Part shown: positions 23,658 to 36,290 of the stretch, piece after piece
Layout of the letters: every line of letters starts with the position of its first letter
Position numbering within the stretch: position 1 is the stretch's first letter
NCBI RefSeq assembly: GCF_000524195.1
Contig: NW_020170383.1
Location: forward strand, 292,207 to 356,206
DNA length: 64,000 nucleotides
Source of the DNA: Echinococcus granulosus
Taxonomy: Eukaryota; Platyhelminthes; Cestoda; Cyclophyllidea; Taeniidae
Reading direction: 5' to 3'
Position numbers and translations under genes: made by a program
The notes under the pieces: generated by a model
The model's input: the letters and a program-made list of their open reading frames with translations, nothing else
Told to the model about the DNA's origin: nothing
Databases searched by the model: none

Positions 23658-24823
23658 TTAGGCACTCCGCTTGCCGGCCAAACAGCAGGCGGCGAAGACT
23701 GCACCGATCTCAACGATGGAAAGCACAATTGCTGTCACTCCTACCACGATTGCATGGCTTCGCAGGTATTCGTAGATAGCGTCCGCGCAACCCTAATTGA
23801 AATGCCGCATGTATGTGGGCTCAGGTCATGCAGAGTCGAACTTATAAGGCCTGGTTTGTTTATTATCAGCATCTATTCATTTACGTTATTCCACCCTGGT
23901 ACCCATACAGATGTGTAACAGTGAAGCATGACTCCTTGTATTCAAAGGTCAAGTAAAGGACAAAAGCATGACAAATGTTTCAACTGATTGTTATTTTACT
24001 AATTCTTCAATAGGCTTAAGTAATACTTTAGCATTATGAATTAAAACATTAATGGTACTAACCGGACGTGCATTATCAGGGAACTTGGATAGGCTATGTA
24101 AAATCTTCTGAACAATATAAATACTTGCCCGCTTGAAGAATGACGAGAACTGGGATATGGGGTTGTCAGGTCTGGAGCAGTAATTGCCTGGGTTCTGCCA
24201 ATCTGAGGGTCCATCTGCGCCACAACACTCAAACTACGAGAACTTTATTATTTAACTTTCACAAACCTTTTCTTGCAGATTTCTCATCATATCTTCCATG
24301 TCTGTATTGCCAGGAACTTCCGCCTCTCTGATGCATTGCCTCAAGAACTTGGCAATAAAGTCTTTACCCTGTTTAAATTATTAGTAGTGGAGGTATCGGT
24401 AGTAGCAAGTCGATATACAGACCATACCTTGTCGTGGTAAACGAGAATGAGAATTCCGCAGATGACTTCAATTATGATCAGAATGGTGATAATAATCGCG
24501 TACTATTTGGAGGCAAATTACTGAAATCCTGCTTTTACCGTTTTGAGACAGCATGAATTGAGTTTCCAAGCGCCACAGCACCCCAGAAAGCCGAGGATAA
24601 GTATTAACAGCACTAAAGTGAGGATAAAAGCAGGAACGATGAGAGCCCCTTGATCGCTCGTGTATTCCCTAACTTTGGCCAACGTGTACGCCGCAAATCC
24701 AGTGCATATACATCCAAATAACTATAAGGTGTAGGATTTGCAATGGGAAATACATACGAAGACGAAAAGATTGCACACAACGAGTAGAATTCGAAGGCAC
24801 TGCTCTCCGCATGTCAGAACCAT
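23658..24823 (-). CDS. Tetraspanin (cluster member 3, inverted)
   Basis: Third tetraspanin, on the opposite strand. Exons 24758-24823, 24539-24721, 24428-24502, 24267-24368, 24063-24233 and 23658-23792 give about 243 aa. The first four exons have exactly the lengths of member 1 (66, 183, 75, 102 nt), all phase 0. TM1 is RILLVVCNLFVF, TM2 ends GFLGCCGAWKLN, TM3 contains ILIIIEVICGILIL, and TM4 contains LSIVEIGAVFAACC. The large loop has CCG (145-147), C161 and GC (200-201): four cysteines rather than six, and a longer loop. The 3' end of exon 5 is the weakest point; the GTTAGT donor at 24062 was chosen by phase, and the following intron is 270 bp. The start at 24823 matches the 22-codon first exon of member 1; an in-frame upstream ATG at 25021 is less likely. 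Confidence 0.92.
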
Positions 24824-27800
24824 GGTCGCTCCGATCGTCCTAATGTGTGAATCCTGTGGGTCTATTCGATCCACTCGGGCTGCGTGATGAAAGGCAGGCG
24901 TGGGCGCGATTGACCAATGGGAGGACGACCTTGAGGCGGGCATGTGATGGCGAATACATCTGTGGCAGCGTTGGCTGTCGTAAGGGCAAGTGAATAGGTA
25001 CGAAGGGCTGCCATTTTGCATGCTATTGGTTCGTGGCTTCCACCATTAATCGGCAGTGTCTGCGAGATGTTTCCTGTCATCGGCCGTCCCGTGACAAAAT
25101 GAAGCAGTCCTCCCAGAAAAATAAATCATCTACAATGCTTTTTCAGAAGAAATTGGGAAATTTTATTTCTTCTCTAGGTCCATATACTTGTAACATTTCA
25201 CAGAGTATTTGACAAGCCACTTTTTAAGGAATCAGTTTGTGAATCCATCATTTCTAATACACAAAGAGCTGCCACTTTATGGAAGATTGGGTATATTGTG
25301 AGGTTCACCATTTCTCCCATGAATCCTGTGAGCCATTGCTCCATCTTTAGTAGTTTTGTTTTGTACCCTCTTTTGGATTTTGTCCTTCTTCTAGTCAGAA
25401 TTGGACATTTTCGTCAGATTAAGCGGACTTTGGAAATGCCCACATTCTTCTTTTGCATGTCCGAGTTTATCAGTGAGCTTGTGTGTTAACTCCAGATCTA
25501 AATGCTGTAATTGTATTGGGTTTTATTGGGAATTACTTTGCTTAGTGTTTGAAATTTCGTGTTAGTGTTTTTGAGGCAGGAATTCCTCTTTCTACACTGA
25601 TCATTTGTTCACACAGATGATTAAAAGAGCGTCTGGCCATGCCTTACTAAAAACTTGCCTTTTCAATTCGTTTAGTATCAGTAATCGAATATGCCACGGT
25701 TTTCTTCCTCGGTTTCATCAAGCAACATCTGGTAAGTTTCAGGTCATTTCAATCAGAGATAATGGTAGTCGTTCATCGCCCGCTGTAAAAACGTCTTGCT
25801 CCCCTCAGTGCAATCATTTTTATGTGATGAGTGTCACCCACCTGTGTTACTGAGACGTTGGTTATACAGTGACAATCGAGAAAAGGAGTCGCTTCTAACA
25901 ACAGGGCACGGTGAGGTTAATAAGCACCTCTTCATTCAGTGCGTCTTACTTCTGTTAAAAATAAGGCCGAAAGATGTCATTTTTCTGGAAGAAATTAACA
26001 AGAAAAGTCTGCAGTGATAAAGAGGCTTTTATTAAAGAATCAAATTGGATTCTTTCCAGTGTCGGATTTGATTAAAAAAAAAATGAAATATTTGACGGTT
26101 GCACGAAGAAATTGTAATAGCCTCAGTAAAATCCATTAACCCTTAGTTCAAGCGATTTATCCATAGATCTTTAGCAAAGAGATTTTAGTTAAGGGTGCTA
26201 CTTTATTTTTTCCTCTAAAAAATGCTGGTAATTTTAATGCAGCAGGCAAGTGCTATTTCTATGCTAGACACAGATCTTTCCAAGTATACCACTAATAGAA
26301 TGTTTTGTAAGTCACAAATTGACTAAAATTTGACACTAGTATATTGGCCAATAAAACGCCTAGGTAACTGTAAATAATACTAAAATATGGCGGAGTCGAA
26401 AATCGGAATGATTAAACGTTTTGTCTATTTACCCATTATAAGTAGTCGGCGAGAAGTCTGCATTAACTCTGCACTTTGACACACTTTCGATATTGCTTTT
26501 ATCAAAAACTGAAGTTTCGTTTCACTTACAAGGGGTTTGCATTCATTGTGGGGCGGTGACAAAGGTGTAGCGCTCCAAAGCGCTGTGTATGCCGACTACA
26601 CAGTTGCTCAGGGGATAGCTTATGATATCAAGACACACCAACAACTTCTGGTACATAGGGTTTTGCGCTGTATTTATATACATAAGTTAACGAAGTTTGA
26701 ATTCAGATGCATTTAAAAAAAATTTAGTCAGCCATTTGACAATTTAGGTTTTTCCGAAAGTCAAAAGTAACACCTTATGACACTAAGGAGGTTATGAAAA
26801 AAGTGCAGCGCAAAACTTATGCTTTTGTTCGTGACAAGTTGACTTCCCACAGATAGTACTGCATTTTGATTGCACCATCACCAAACAGTGCCGCATGCCT
26901 ACACATGCAGCGGCCACACACGTGGAGTGCCTTCAGAAAAACCGCCGCGAGTGCGCCCTATTCCCGTCGTCCATTCATCAAAAAATGACAGTCCTTCACC
27001 ATGAGAAGGTGGTTGCGATATTATTGTTCCCTCAGCACGGAAAGGGATAGGTTTCTCAGTCACATTTATCATTGGCTGAAATCACATTTTAACTTCACAA
27101 TGCCTCAACTTCACGTAGCTTGATTTCATGGCAGGTAATTTTAGCTATCTAGATTTGATTAGATTGGTTGTACTGAAAGTACAGCACATAAATATTTTGT
27201 TTCCCTATTGATGATATATTTTCTCTCGGAATCACTATACCTTATGGAGCGAGATAATATAAGGTAGACGAAATCATGCATTGTATGTGGAAACATCCAC
27301 ACGAAATGCAGATCTATTACAAAGTGTACAGATTTATGCTTATAACATTTGGGGTAATTTTATTGTTCCGAGACTTTCCAAATGTAAAACACATGCTTTG
27401 GAGGAAACGCATACACCTTTTCATGAACACATACTACTAATGTACAGGAGAGTAGAGGGGCTACTGGCATGACTTGAAGGTTAACCCACGGAGCGAAGTA
27501 TAATCTGCAGCGTCTGAGGTCCCCGAGTTGTTCAACTCATGGTTTCACAAAATACCAATTCAATACTTAACTACTTCTAGATGTATGAATATTTGTCAGT
27601 TAATCTCCCACCGAAGAGTGAGACCACGTGTATGAGCACAATATGGTGTTTGTACTAGTTGGCCCATTGTTTTTAAACTAGTGTTCACATGCTTATTCGT
27701 GGCAGTTTGCAATTTTTGTTGGATACTTACATCCTTCGCAAACACTATATGTATATGCCTGTAATGTATACGCTTTCTTTTTAGAAAGTGGCAATTTTCC

Positions 27801-28046
27801 CCATCAATTACTGTATACCACATATTTTGGTGTGCTGGCATCGCAAAGCTTAGGCAACACGCATGACCTCACGGAGCAGCCAGCCACGAGCAAATAAACT
27901 ATTATATTTACTGTTGCTGCTACTGCATTTGTCCTTATTGTAAGCATTTATTAGTTGTTAAATGAGAATGAGAAGTTGTCACTAAAATCACTGCAGTACG
28001 CTAGTTATTTGGTTAATTCTCGGTTTTGGTAACAGACCACTTGGGC
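24824..28046. other. Intergenic, no supported gene
   Basis: About 3.2 kb upstream of tetraspanin 3. Presumed promoter near 24.8-25.1 kb. No exon with family motifs was seen. Confidence 0.45.
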
Positions 28047-28166
28047 ACTTCGTGATTGTACTTCCGAGCCGTGTCAGTAGCCCCAAGCCTTCTTTACGCT
28101 GACAACGCATACTTTGTCTAGGTATTATGTCCCCTTTCTTCTTCAGGGAAGTATCGGGACGCTAAG
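28047..28166 (+). repeat. Degenerate solo LTR related to the TRIM-like element
   Basis: Collinear, gapped match to the LTR copies at 1570 and 2602. It shares a GTCAGTAGCCC block, the CTTCAGGGA block (28141-28149) and TCGGGACGCTA (28154-28164). The TATA segment is eroded and the GCTGGGTGGG block is deleted. It reads as an old isolated terminal repeat. Confidence 0.45.
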
Positions 28167-30758
28167 GCACCGCCACTGCTAAATTGAAGGATCTCAAAAC
28201 GTAAAGGTTGCCGGTAAATCTACCAACGATCAGGACTGGATCCTAGTAGCTGACAGTTAAAAATATATGATATTTTTATTTCTATAGCAAATAACCAACC
28301 CAGCCTACATTTCGAACACTTTAAGCAAATATACCCAGCCCAATGTAATCACATCGCCCCCTGAGTTGAACTAAAACAGGATTTGCAACATGGCAGATCA
28401 TTCACTAAGAAGTACGATTTTAAGCATTTATTGCGGTGACTTAGGTGATCACTATTTTGGAGGTGTGCAGTGACCAGGAGAAGCGGAACCGTTTTAAATG
28501 GCAATGAGCGAATACAGCTTAAACATAGGCACGCAAACCATATGCTATGCAGACTATGTTTCGAGGTTTGTGTGAAACGAAACATACTATACACTCATGC
28601 TAACTCAGATCAGCAAATTGTCTAAGAGCCTCTTGTGGCTCTGAATGCTCCACTGCTGGATTCCGCTGAACTGCTTTATTTCAGGTCACTTGAAATTATC
28701 TTATACCGCTACGGAAGGGTTCAGTTGTTCTATCACGCATTTCGTTTTGGGTGCACATAAGTTGACCGCACTACATAACGATTTGTCCCGAACCATTCCC
28801 ATATAACCGGCAATATATTAATGGGCATAACGATGCGTTGGAGAGACCGTTTAGACGCAGAAATGAAATATGCACAGGCCAGCAAAGAACACACAGCAAC
28901 CGCACTTCTGCAAGAATCGAAGGCATCAGCTTTAACTAAGAAACAATACATGAAATTGGAGGTGGTGTCCACTGAACTGCAGTACAAAGAGTGCACACAC
29001 CCACCCACCAATTGCCACTCATGAAAGAAAAGGCCCACAAGCGTCGATTAACCTTGAGGTCCAAATAAAGGAAGGCTGGGCTCGCGGATTGCATGCGATC
29101 AAAACAACCCTCACATTACCCTTTACTAACCTGCAAAACTCTCAGTCAACACCTTCTCGTAGTTTGGTCCCATTTCATTTGCGCTTTACCATTATGGGGG
29201 CGTCTTCACTTTAATGATTCTATAAAGTATTCCTGGCGTAACTGACCAGCTAGCTACGTTGAACTGTACGTACGGGACTCACGAAAAAGTAGTGCTCAAA
29301 CGATTACCAAAACCAAATAGGTTACACTGGTCATTGTACTTCATCAAAGAATGTTTTAAATAAACTCCTCAGAATTCCACAGTTCCGACGACTAGTAACT
29401 TTCGCAAGTGATCGGAGGACTCCGTGAAGGAATACCCCTCCTAAAACCCCGACGTTGCAAGCGATGTGCAGGAATTGCAAAAGCTAGGAGCTCCTTACTA
29501 GATCACAACCAGCACTACCAGTGTCGAGGGAATGTAAGCTAATCTTGTGCATTGCAGACCTCCCTATATGACCATTCCTTCAGAAAGGATAACCGATCTG
29601 CGTCAACACTATCTTACCCACTGTCTAGCGAAATCCGCCATACAAACAAATTCCCAAGCAAAACCCCATAGACTCCGAACCAGTTCAATGTGGCACTCCA
29701 ACTTCCATTTTAAGCCAACCAGAACTAAAAAATCGTCGGATTGTTCATTTTTGCGAAAACTAGTTCAAGACTGCTCTGGGAGATAAGGGACACCACTATG
29801 ACTGCTCGAATACTGTGTATGACAAAGATACAGCAAACGCTTTTAATGGTAACGTGGTACAATCCGACAATTTACATCCCGGAACAAAAAAACCCTCTAA
29901 CTAAATCACACCTCTTTCTATATAAATTTGAAACGACTTGATACTCCATATAGGCATTTGTAATTGCCTTCTTTGCTTTGCCCGAGATAATATGCCCCTT
30001 GTGCTAAGTCCGAAGAGGAATCCAAATGACTTCCAGCAGCGATAGGCTTCAATTTCCGAGCGTACAAAGGCAATATACAGAAAAAAATGCGATTTTAGAC
30101 AGGTGAAAGGGAGTGATTTAAACGCCTGATCATTGCAACCACAAGCCGCTCCAGTTTTGAGTTTTTCAAACATTTCACAGTCTAAAGTTAAAAAATAGGC
30201 CAATTACCAAAAGATGCAAGCATATAGACTTCCAGCACGAACCCTTATTCCACCATATACGGATACGAAACTATTGTAGAGTGGCGAAATAGAATAGTGA
30301 CAACTGCATGAGTACTCGCTTACAACCATATTGCCACATAATTCCTTTTAAATGTAAATTTGGTTTCTTTTGCACATTAACAGAGTGTAGAGAAAAACAA
30401 ACGCTGTTGATTTTAAAGAAATTGCAACGGTCTTGTCAAGATTCAGTCGGATTCCTAACTATGATGCCTAGAGAGAATGCTACCTTAGCAAAAAGAAAGA
30501 ATGAATGAAAAGCAACATGAAATGTCAAAAGGTTGATTTTTCGTAAAGGATCAGTATCACTTTAGCAATATATGAAATAAAAAACCTATTAAAAGATCAT
30601 TTACTAAATTATTGCCACATTCTAAGAAGTCCGAGTCTATAGCAGAGGACGTAAGTGATAGGCCACCTGTTCCCTACAGCTTTCAATCTTGTGGATCACA
30701 TGCTAAACGAAAACAAAATAGAAAGGCCAACTGATAAGGGTCAACACGTATGTAACCG
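28167..30758. other. Intergenic, no supported gene
   Basis: About 2.6 kb. A 67-codon frame at 28821-29024 (plus) has protein-like composition but no recognisable family or splice context. It is not called as a gene. Confidence 0.4.
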
Positions 30759-33700
30759 CTAAGAATAGGAATGATCGATGTAGGTCTCTAACAGACTAGC
30801 AAAAAAGCCTCTCACCAGGCCCTTTAGGTCGATCTCCACTACGTTCTCATCGACATCCACTCGAAGGCGATCCGCTTTGGGGTCGACCACACCACCGCTG
30901 GCCTTCAGGCAATCGGGCCCAAAAGCGTCCTGCAGCATCACCCCCAATGCGCCGCAGAATTGATTAAAATCGGGCTCCCGGAGGGTAGATAGAGTGCCTA
31001 GAAAGAAGTTGTGCAAATCGTGTCAATATCCAGTCCCACAGATTGGTACACAACTTCTACCATCCGCGCTTATTAGTATCAGCCAATGGCTTAGAGATTA
31101 TTGTGATCTGCCTATCAGTGACCAAGTTGAATGGTGATTGAAAGGCTGATTCCACCTTTTAGAGAGCTAAACTGGCCATCTTAGGCTTGATTTATCAGCC
31201 AGCTAGGCATTACACGATTTGATAGCTGTAAAAGCATTGTAATGCCAGTTAGTTAGTGTGCATAAGGTCACTAAGACAAAAGATATCCAGATTATCAAAT
31301 GATCGCATCGGTTTAATATGGCTATGGATGGAAGTACCTCCTTAGGGACAAATAACTTGTGAAATCATCAAGCATTGCCAAGTAAATAATTGTTTCGCAT
31401 TTGAGGACGAAAACCACCACAGATTGGCTGAATCTATAAACAGATACCTACACGGTGTGATGCACTCGAATTTAAATAACCTAATATGCCATACGAAAAT
31501 CACCAACCTGAAGAGATCGGTGAAGCTCGCAACACGGCGCTCTGGATGGCATCAGCATACATATCATTCACTGGATTTGCCACCCACTAGGCGAAAAAGG
31601 GAACTTTAGCAGCTATTCCGGCTCTAAATTGCGGGTACAAAGGACACGATACTCACCTTAATGCGGACAACATTAGATTGCCATGTTACAGTAACTTCGT
31701 CAAAAACAATAAATGTAACAGATTCCTCCGAGTGTTCGATAACCTTCACTTTTCCAGCAATCATAGTAAGGTGGAATTGCAAAAGACTCGCAGATCCGGA
31801 GAACGGGATAGCTATGACCTGCGTCACGACGGTGGTGGCAAGCTCGGTATAAACTAAAAAAACAGCAGCTGCTACTTGCTGTATGTAGGTAGGTGTACTC
31901 ATTTATATGCAAAAGCTCACCACATACCAGGAAGTTCAGTCGGAGTTATAATGTGGTAGGCGAAATTTTTTTTGACCAACACCCCAGATAAACTTTCGCG
32001 TCCCGAATCTCCCGCCTTCATGCCCTCAAATGAGCCGCTCCCTCTGGTCTTTGCCAGACTACCAAGCACTTTAGCAACCTTTTCGCCCTTGAACCGTAGG
32101 TTGACCGACTCGCAATTTTTTGGGGTGAAGATTTCCAGATGACAGTTCTCATCATCCTCGTATTCACGTTGTAGAGCTCCCGCCAATCGCATCATTTCAT
32201 TTTGTTCACCGTGCACCAGAACCTTAAATTAAGCGAATTCCCATTTACTGGGAGAGTAGTGTCGTTCTCAGATATGTGTTTTAAGAACTAACAACACAAG
32301 GGGCATGGAGATAGTATGCAGATAACTAGCCAATCTCCTCAACCGAAATAAGTCGACAACCTTCAGCTTCATCACACAAAAGGTGTTTACGTAGTTTATT
32401 CCGTCTAATTTCCTCATGAATGGTAGTGAAGATAAACGAAATAATTCAAGTCTTTAGATAGGCTGTTCCTCCTAAAAAGCACCCGAATGCTTTTTCGCGG
32501 AAAAAGGGTTGCACTCACAACATAGTTGGGCTTGAGTTCGCGGATAAACTCGCTGGTCTGCTGGTAGTCGGTGTGAGCGGAGAAGCTAATGTACTCGACG
32601 GAGCACTTGAGCGGCAGCATTTGGCCAGACATGGTAGGCACCTCGGCAGGCTGAGAGAGGATTTGCTTAGCTGGAGTGCCCTCTACGCAGTATCCTGCAA
32701 TTATAACACCGTTCCTCTTGTCGGTGCACCAATTTTCGAAGAGCTCCCGGCTCAAGCCTGACTGCATCATCCCAGGACTCGCCAGGACCACACAGGGACC
32801 CGAGTCGTCCAAGTGGTTCCTACTCTGCCAATAAATTACCATTATAATTTGAAGTACAGATGTCCCAGTTCGTAAAGTTATTTGTAGTTCTATTCTATTG
32901 CAAACAATGAAATAGCACGTTCGAAAGAGGTCACGGAAATGTTCAATGGAAACTTTATCCACATCTCGGGTGGATAAAATAGATACAATTGAAGAGATCG
33001 GTAAGTAAATAAGCAGCGTACACCTTCAATGCGATGCACTAAACTCTGGCGCTTGTTCAATCAAACTAACATAAATAATTTCATAGTAGTAATAATAGCA
33101 ATGGGTAGATAATTGAAAACAGGTAGTAAATAAAAGCCACATAAATTCGTCAAAAGATGAATCCTGTCTCACCCACAATAGCATTGAAATGTTTTAGAAG
33201 CGGATAAGAATGGTAAATAGTATGGTAGAAGTATATACAAGTAAGCGACTACCATACATAAGATATATTGATGGTCCCTGAATTCGGAAAAGCAAGAGCA
33301 CGATCATTAAAAAGAGAGAAGTTGTAAACACTAGTTGCATCAAGTCTAAACATTGATTGCGTCGCAAAAAGTATTACAGAGTAGACAACACGCACTAATT
33401 AATAGCGAATAATCTACGATCGTCCAAACCACAGGCCTCAAGCGAACATGAAAACATTTAAACTTGGAACAAGGTATCAAGAATGCCCTGCTATCAAACC
33501 ACTTAGTAAAAATAAATGACTACTTATCTAAGGGCCTAAAAGCTCACCTGTAAGTTTGAAATGAATCGGAAGCAGAAAGGATTATTATTTGCCACTTGAT
33601 TACGGATGCGATCATTCATGGCAGCGATAAAGGTCTGGTAAACTGCCATACACTTGCAGGCGAGCTGACTAGCATAGTAAATGGGGACGTCCTGGAGTTC

Positions 33701-34677
33701 GGGGTGGGCGGCCCAGTATTCGTCCAGGATGAGCATCAACTCCTGCGCGCGACCGAGGGCAAAGGCAGGTATGAGACAGCGACCACCGCGGGAGATAATA
33801 TCATGGACTAAACTAGTGAAACGCTTCTCGCGTTCCTCCCGCTTATCATGAATGTGAATTCCATAGGTCGATTCAGTGATCAGAATGTCTGGATGGTGAG
33901 GAGGCACTTCAGCACACATCAAATGTCGATCCTCTTGGCGACTAAAGTCACCTGTGTACAAAATCTAAAAAAATGTCATTTCGTCAAGGGTAGAACCTTA
34001 ACACCAGCAATCTCAATAAGAAACATAGCAGCGCCGAGAACATGGCCAGCGTGATATGCCGAAAATTTGATGCCGTTTACTTCCAGCTCCTGATGAAAGT
34101 CAATAGGGTCAATTTTCTCGAGACTCTGAACAATATCTCCATCCGTGTACAACGACTGTTCTAAAATGCCAGAATTGCTAAACAAACCTGAGAAGAAAAG
34201 TGCGTCATACCTGACTTTAACAAAGTCAGCAAGCAAGTAGCGATAAATAGCTCTCGTGGCATGTGTCATATAACACTTTGCACGCACATTTGTCTTCAAT
34301 AAAAGAAATGGCAGTGCCCCACAGTGATCTAGATGGTAGCTAAAGGGAACTAACAACTCTATCGACTCTACTGGCTTATTAGAATGAGGTCTGTGGTTTC
34401 AATCTCTGGAATGGCATCGATGAATGGAAGGCTTTCTTTGTTATGCAATCCAGGATGGACCCCACAGTCAAGCTAAGCATATGTGAGAGAACATAGTCGT
34501 ACTATTATTTTCTTTCCCTTGAAGGTAAGCAAAATGCACGAGCGGCCAACCTCCTGTCCCGCCCCTCTAAATACATAAGTGTAAGGGTTTATAAGGTGAA
34601 GCCTACAATGGCATTATTGAAAGCTTGTCATTATCATCAAAATCGACTTCACAGTCCCCGACTGAGAGTACCTCCAT
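30759..34677 (-). CDS. CPSF3: Cleavage and polyadenylation specificity factor subunit 3 (CPSF73)
   Basis: Metallo-beta-lactamase/beta-CASP endonuclease that cuts pre-mRNA at the poly(A) site and also processes histone mRNA 3' ends. Eleven exons on the minus strand: 34607-34677, 34503-34566, 34372-34472, 34211-34339, 33997-34177, 33548-33964, 32519-32824, 31928-32222, 31657-31853, 31508-31586 and 30759-30997. They sum to 692 codons in one frame, near the family length of about 684. Key motifs: [13 protein letters not shown]; the metal-binding HYHLDH at about 79-84 (its first His codon is split by a 32-bp intron); [74 protein letters not shown]. All expected catalytic His/Asp positions are present. 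The GTTCTA donor after exon 5 is non-consensus but keeps GVKILYTGDF in frame. A 721-bp intron follows exon 6. Confidence 0.96.
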
Positions 34678-36022
34678 GGCATGCACACCAGCTTAAATGT
34701 ACTCACGCAGTTCAAAGAGTTGATTGGCATGTATTTAAATAATCAATCATAATCGAGACAACTTTGTACCTTTTAGAAGTTTACAAGATGCTCCCACTAA
34801 TAAATTTTGTGGATAAAATGGTGCTCTTCTAGAAAATTTATTGCATTTGTAGTTTTTGGTTGAGGTTACAGTTTTTATTCCTACACCAATATTTGCTAGT
34901 AACTAATCGTCCTTATGTAATTCAGCAACAAATCCGCTTGTGGTTTCGGTTTTTATTTGCGCGAATATTGGGTGCGTGAAGGTGTGGAATTAATCCCTGC
35001 CACTTTCTAAGTCTGAGTGCCCTATTTTTCCCGTTCTTGACGGTAGGTGTTTTGTGCCTCAATTTTGGTCCAAATCTTCCTCGTGATTTTTGTGCGTCCT
35101 TGACTACCTTTTTTTCCTATGTACAGTTGGAGAGCCGCAGCAGATAGACCAGTCATTTCGATGGCACCACTTTATAGAATCTAAGCCCACGGGTAGGAGT
35201 ATTGAGTGATAAGGAAAGAAATACTGGATTGGCTTTTAAGTTAACTGTCGGACAAATTAGATTGCTGTCTTCCGTAGGATGTATTTAGATCTCTAGTGGA
35301 ATGGCTCTATCTTCAACTCCTCAAACACCCCTTCATCTGGAGTTATTCCAGGTAATCTCGAGCCAGCTCTTCAAAGTTCCAAACAATTACACAATGGATT
35401 TCTGGGGTATAGCCAAGAAAAGTGCTCAGCTTACATTAAAATCAAATTCGAAATATAGTTCAGTATCTTGACTGGAGCAAGCATCACAATGATCGATTCA
35501 ACGTTGCCTTTGACGGTATGGCGCGAGGCAAGTACTGCTTGCTGTCAGTCTGCACGCCCTCGTAGCTGTGAAAAACAGGTGGATAGATTGAGCCCGATCC
35601 ACAGATGGCTTAAAAGTGGATTTACCTAGCTAACGCGGTCGACATGCTACCATCACTTTACCTTCCCCCCTAACGAAAGTTATCCTCGTGTAACTTTGTT
35701 GCTTATTTGCATCAGAGGTTTAAGGGCCTAGCTCTTTTTTTCCAGTTTGTGTGCAACCATATTGAATAGGCACTCTAGTATCAATGAGTCAGTTTCGGGG
35801 AGACAGAAACCCAGCAACCTTGGTTATCTCTTGGAGAGCGGAGAAATTAGGGCAAGTGTAAGCCTCCGCTGGCGATCGCCCACATGTCAACCCATCCGAA
35901 GTTGCCATTGCTTCTTTCAGCCACTGACTAAGCCACGTGACTCACCGACGCAAAATAAGAATTTCGCACCAAGACGCCCGTCTTGATTGTGCACCGTCCA
36001 AACATTCACAAAGCAGAGAACC
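34678..36022. other. Intergenic between CPSF3 and cyclin Y
   Basis: About 1.3 kb: CPSF3 upstream region and the sequence downstream of the cyclin Y poly(A) signal. No exon was recognised. Confidence 0.45.
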
Positions 36023-36028
36023 TTTATT
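36023..36028 (-). terminator. Poly(A) signal candidate, cyclin Y
   Basis: AATAAA on the minus strand, about 263 bases past the cyclin Y stop codon. Confidence 0.45.
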
Positions 36029-36290
36029 TCAACAGCTGGATTTGCATTCAATTTTCAGGTACACTGATAATAATAAAGCACCGAAAGGTGAATAAAAGCA
36101 ATGCTGTGTAAGAAAAGAAGTGATCACAAGCTCGATAGGAGAGTAGACTAAGTACATGAAAGACTTCATCGTCTGGGCACCAGGTGGCAGTCGCGGTACG
36201 GAGGGGTTGCAAGTGGTGCATGAGTGGGTGGACAGCGGAGGGTAGCAGTCCTCAATTCGATGAACTGCGAGGGAGAAGGAGGGAGTGGCA

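Noticed and set aside
28821..29024. 67-codon frame with protein-like composition
   Set aside because: No recognised family, no splice context, and a minus-strand frame of similar length covers the same bases.
35747..35986. 79-codon plus-strand frame between CPSF3 and cyclin Y
   Set aside because: No family motif, and it abuts the cyclin Y 3' region on the opposite strand.
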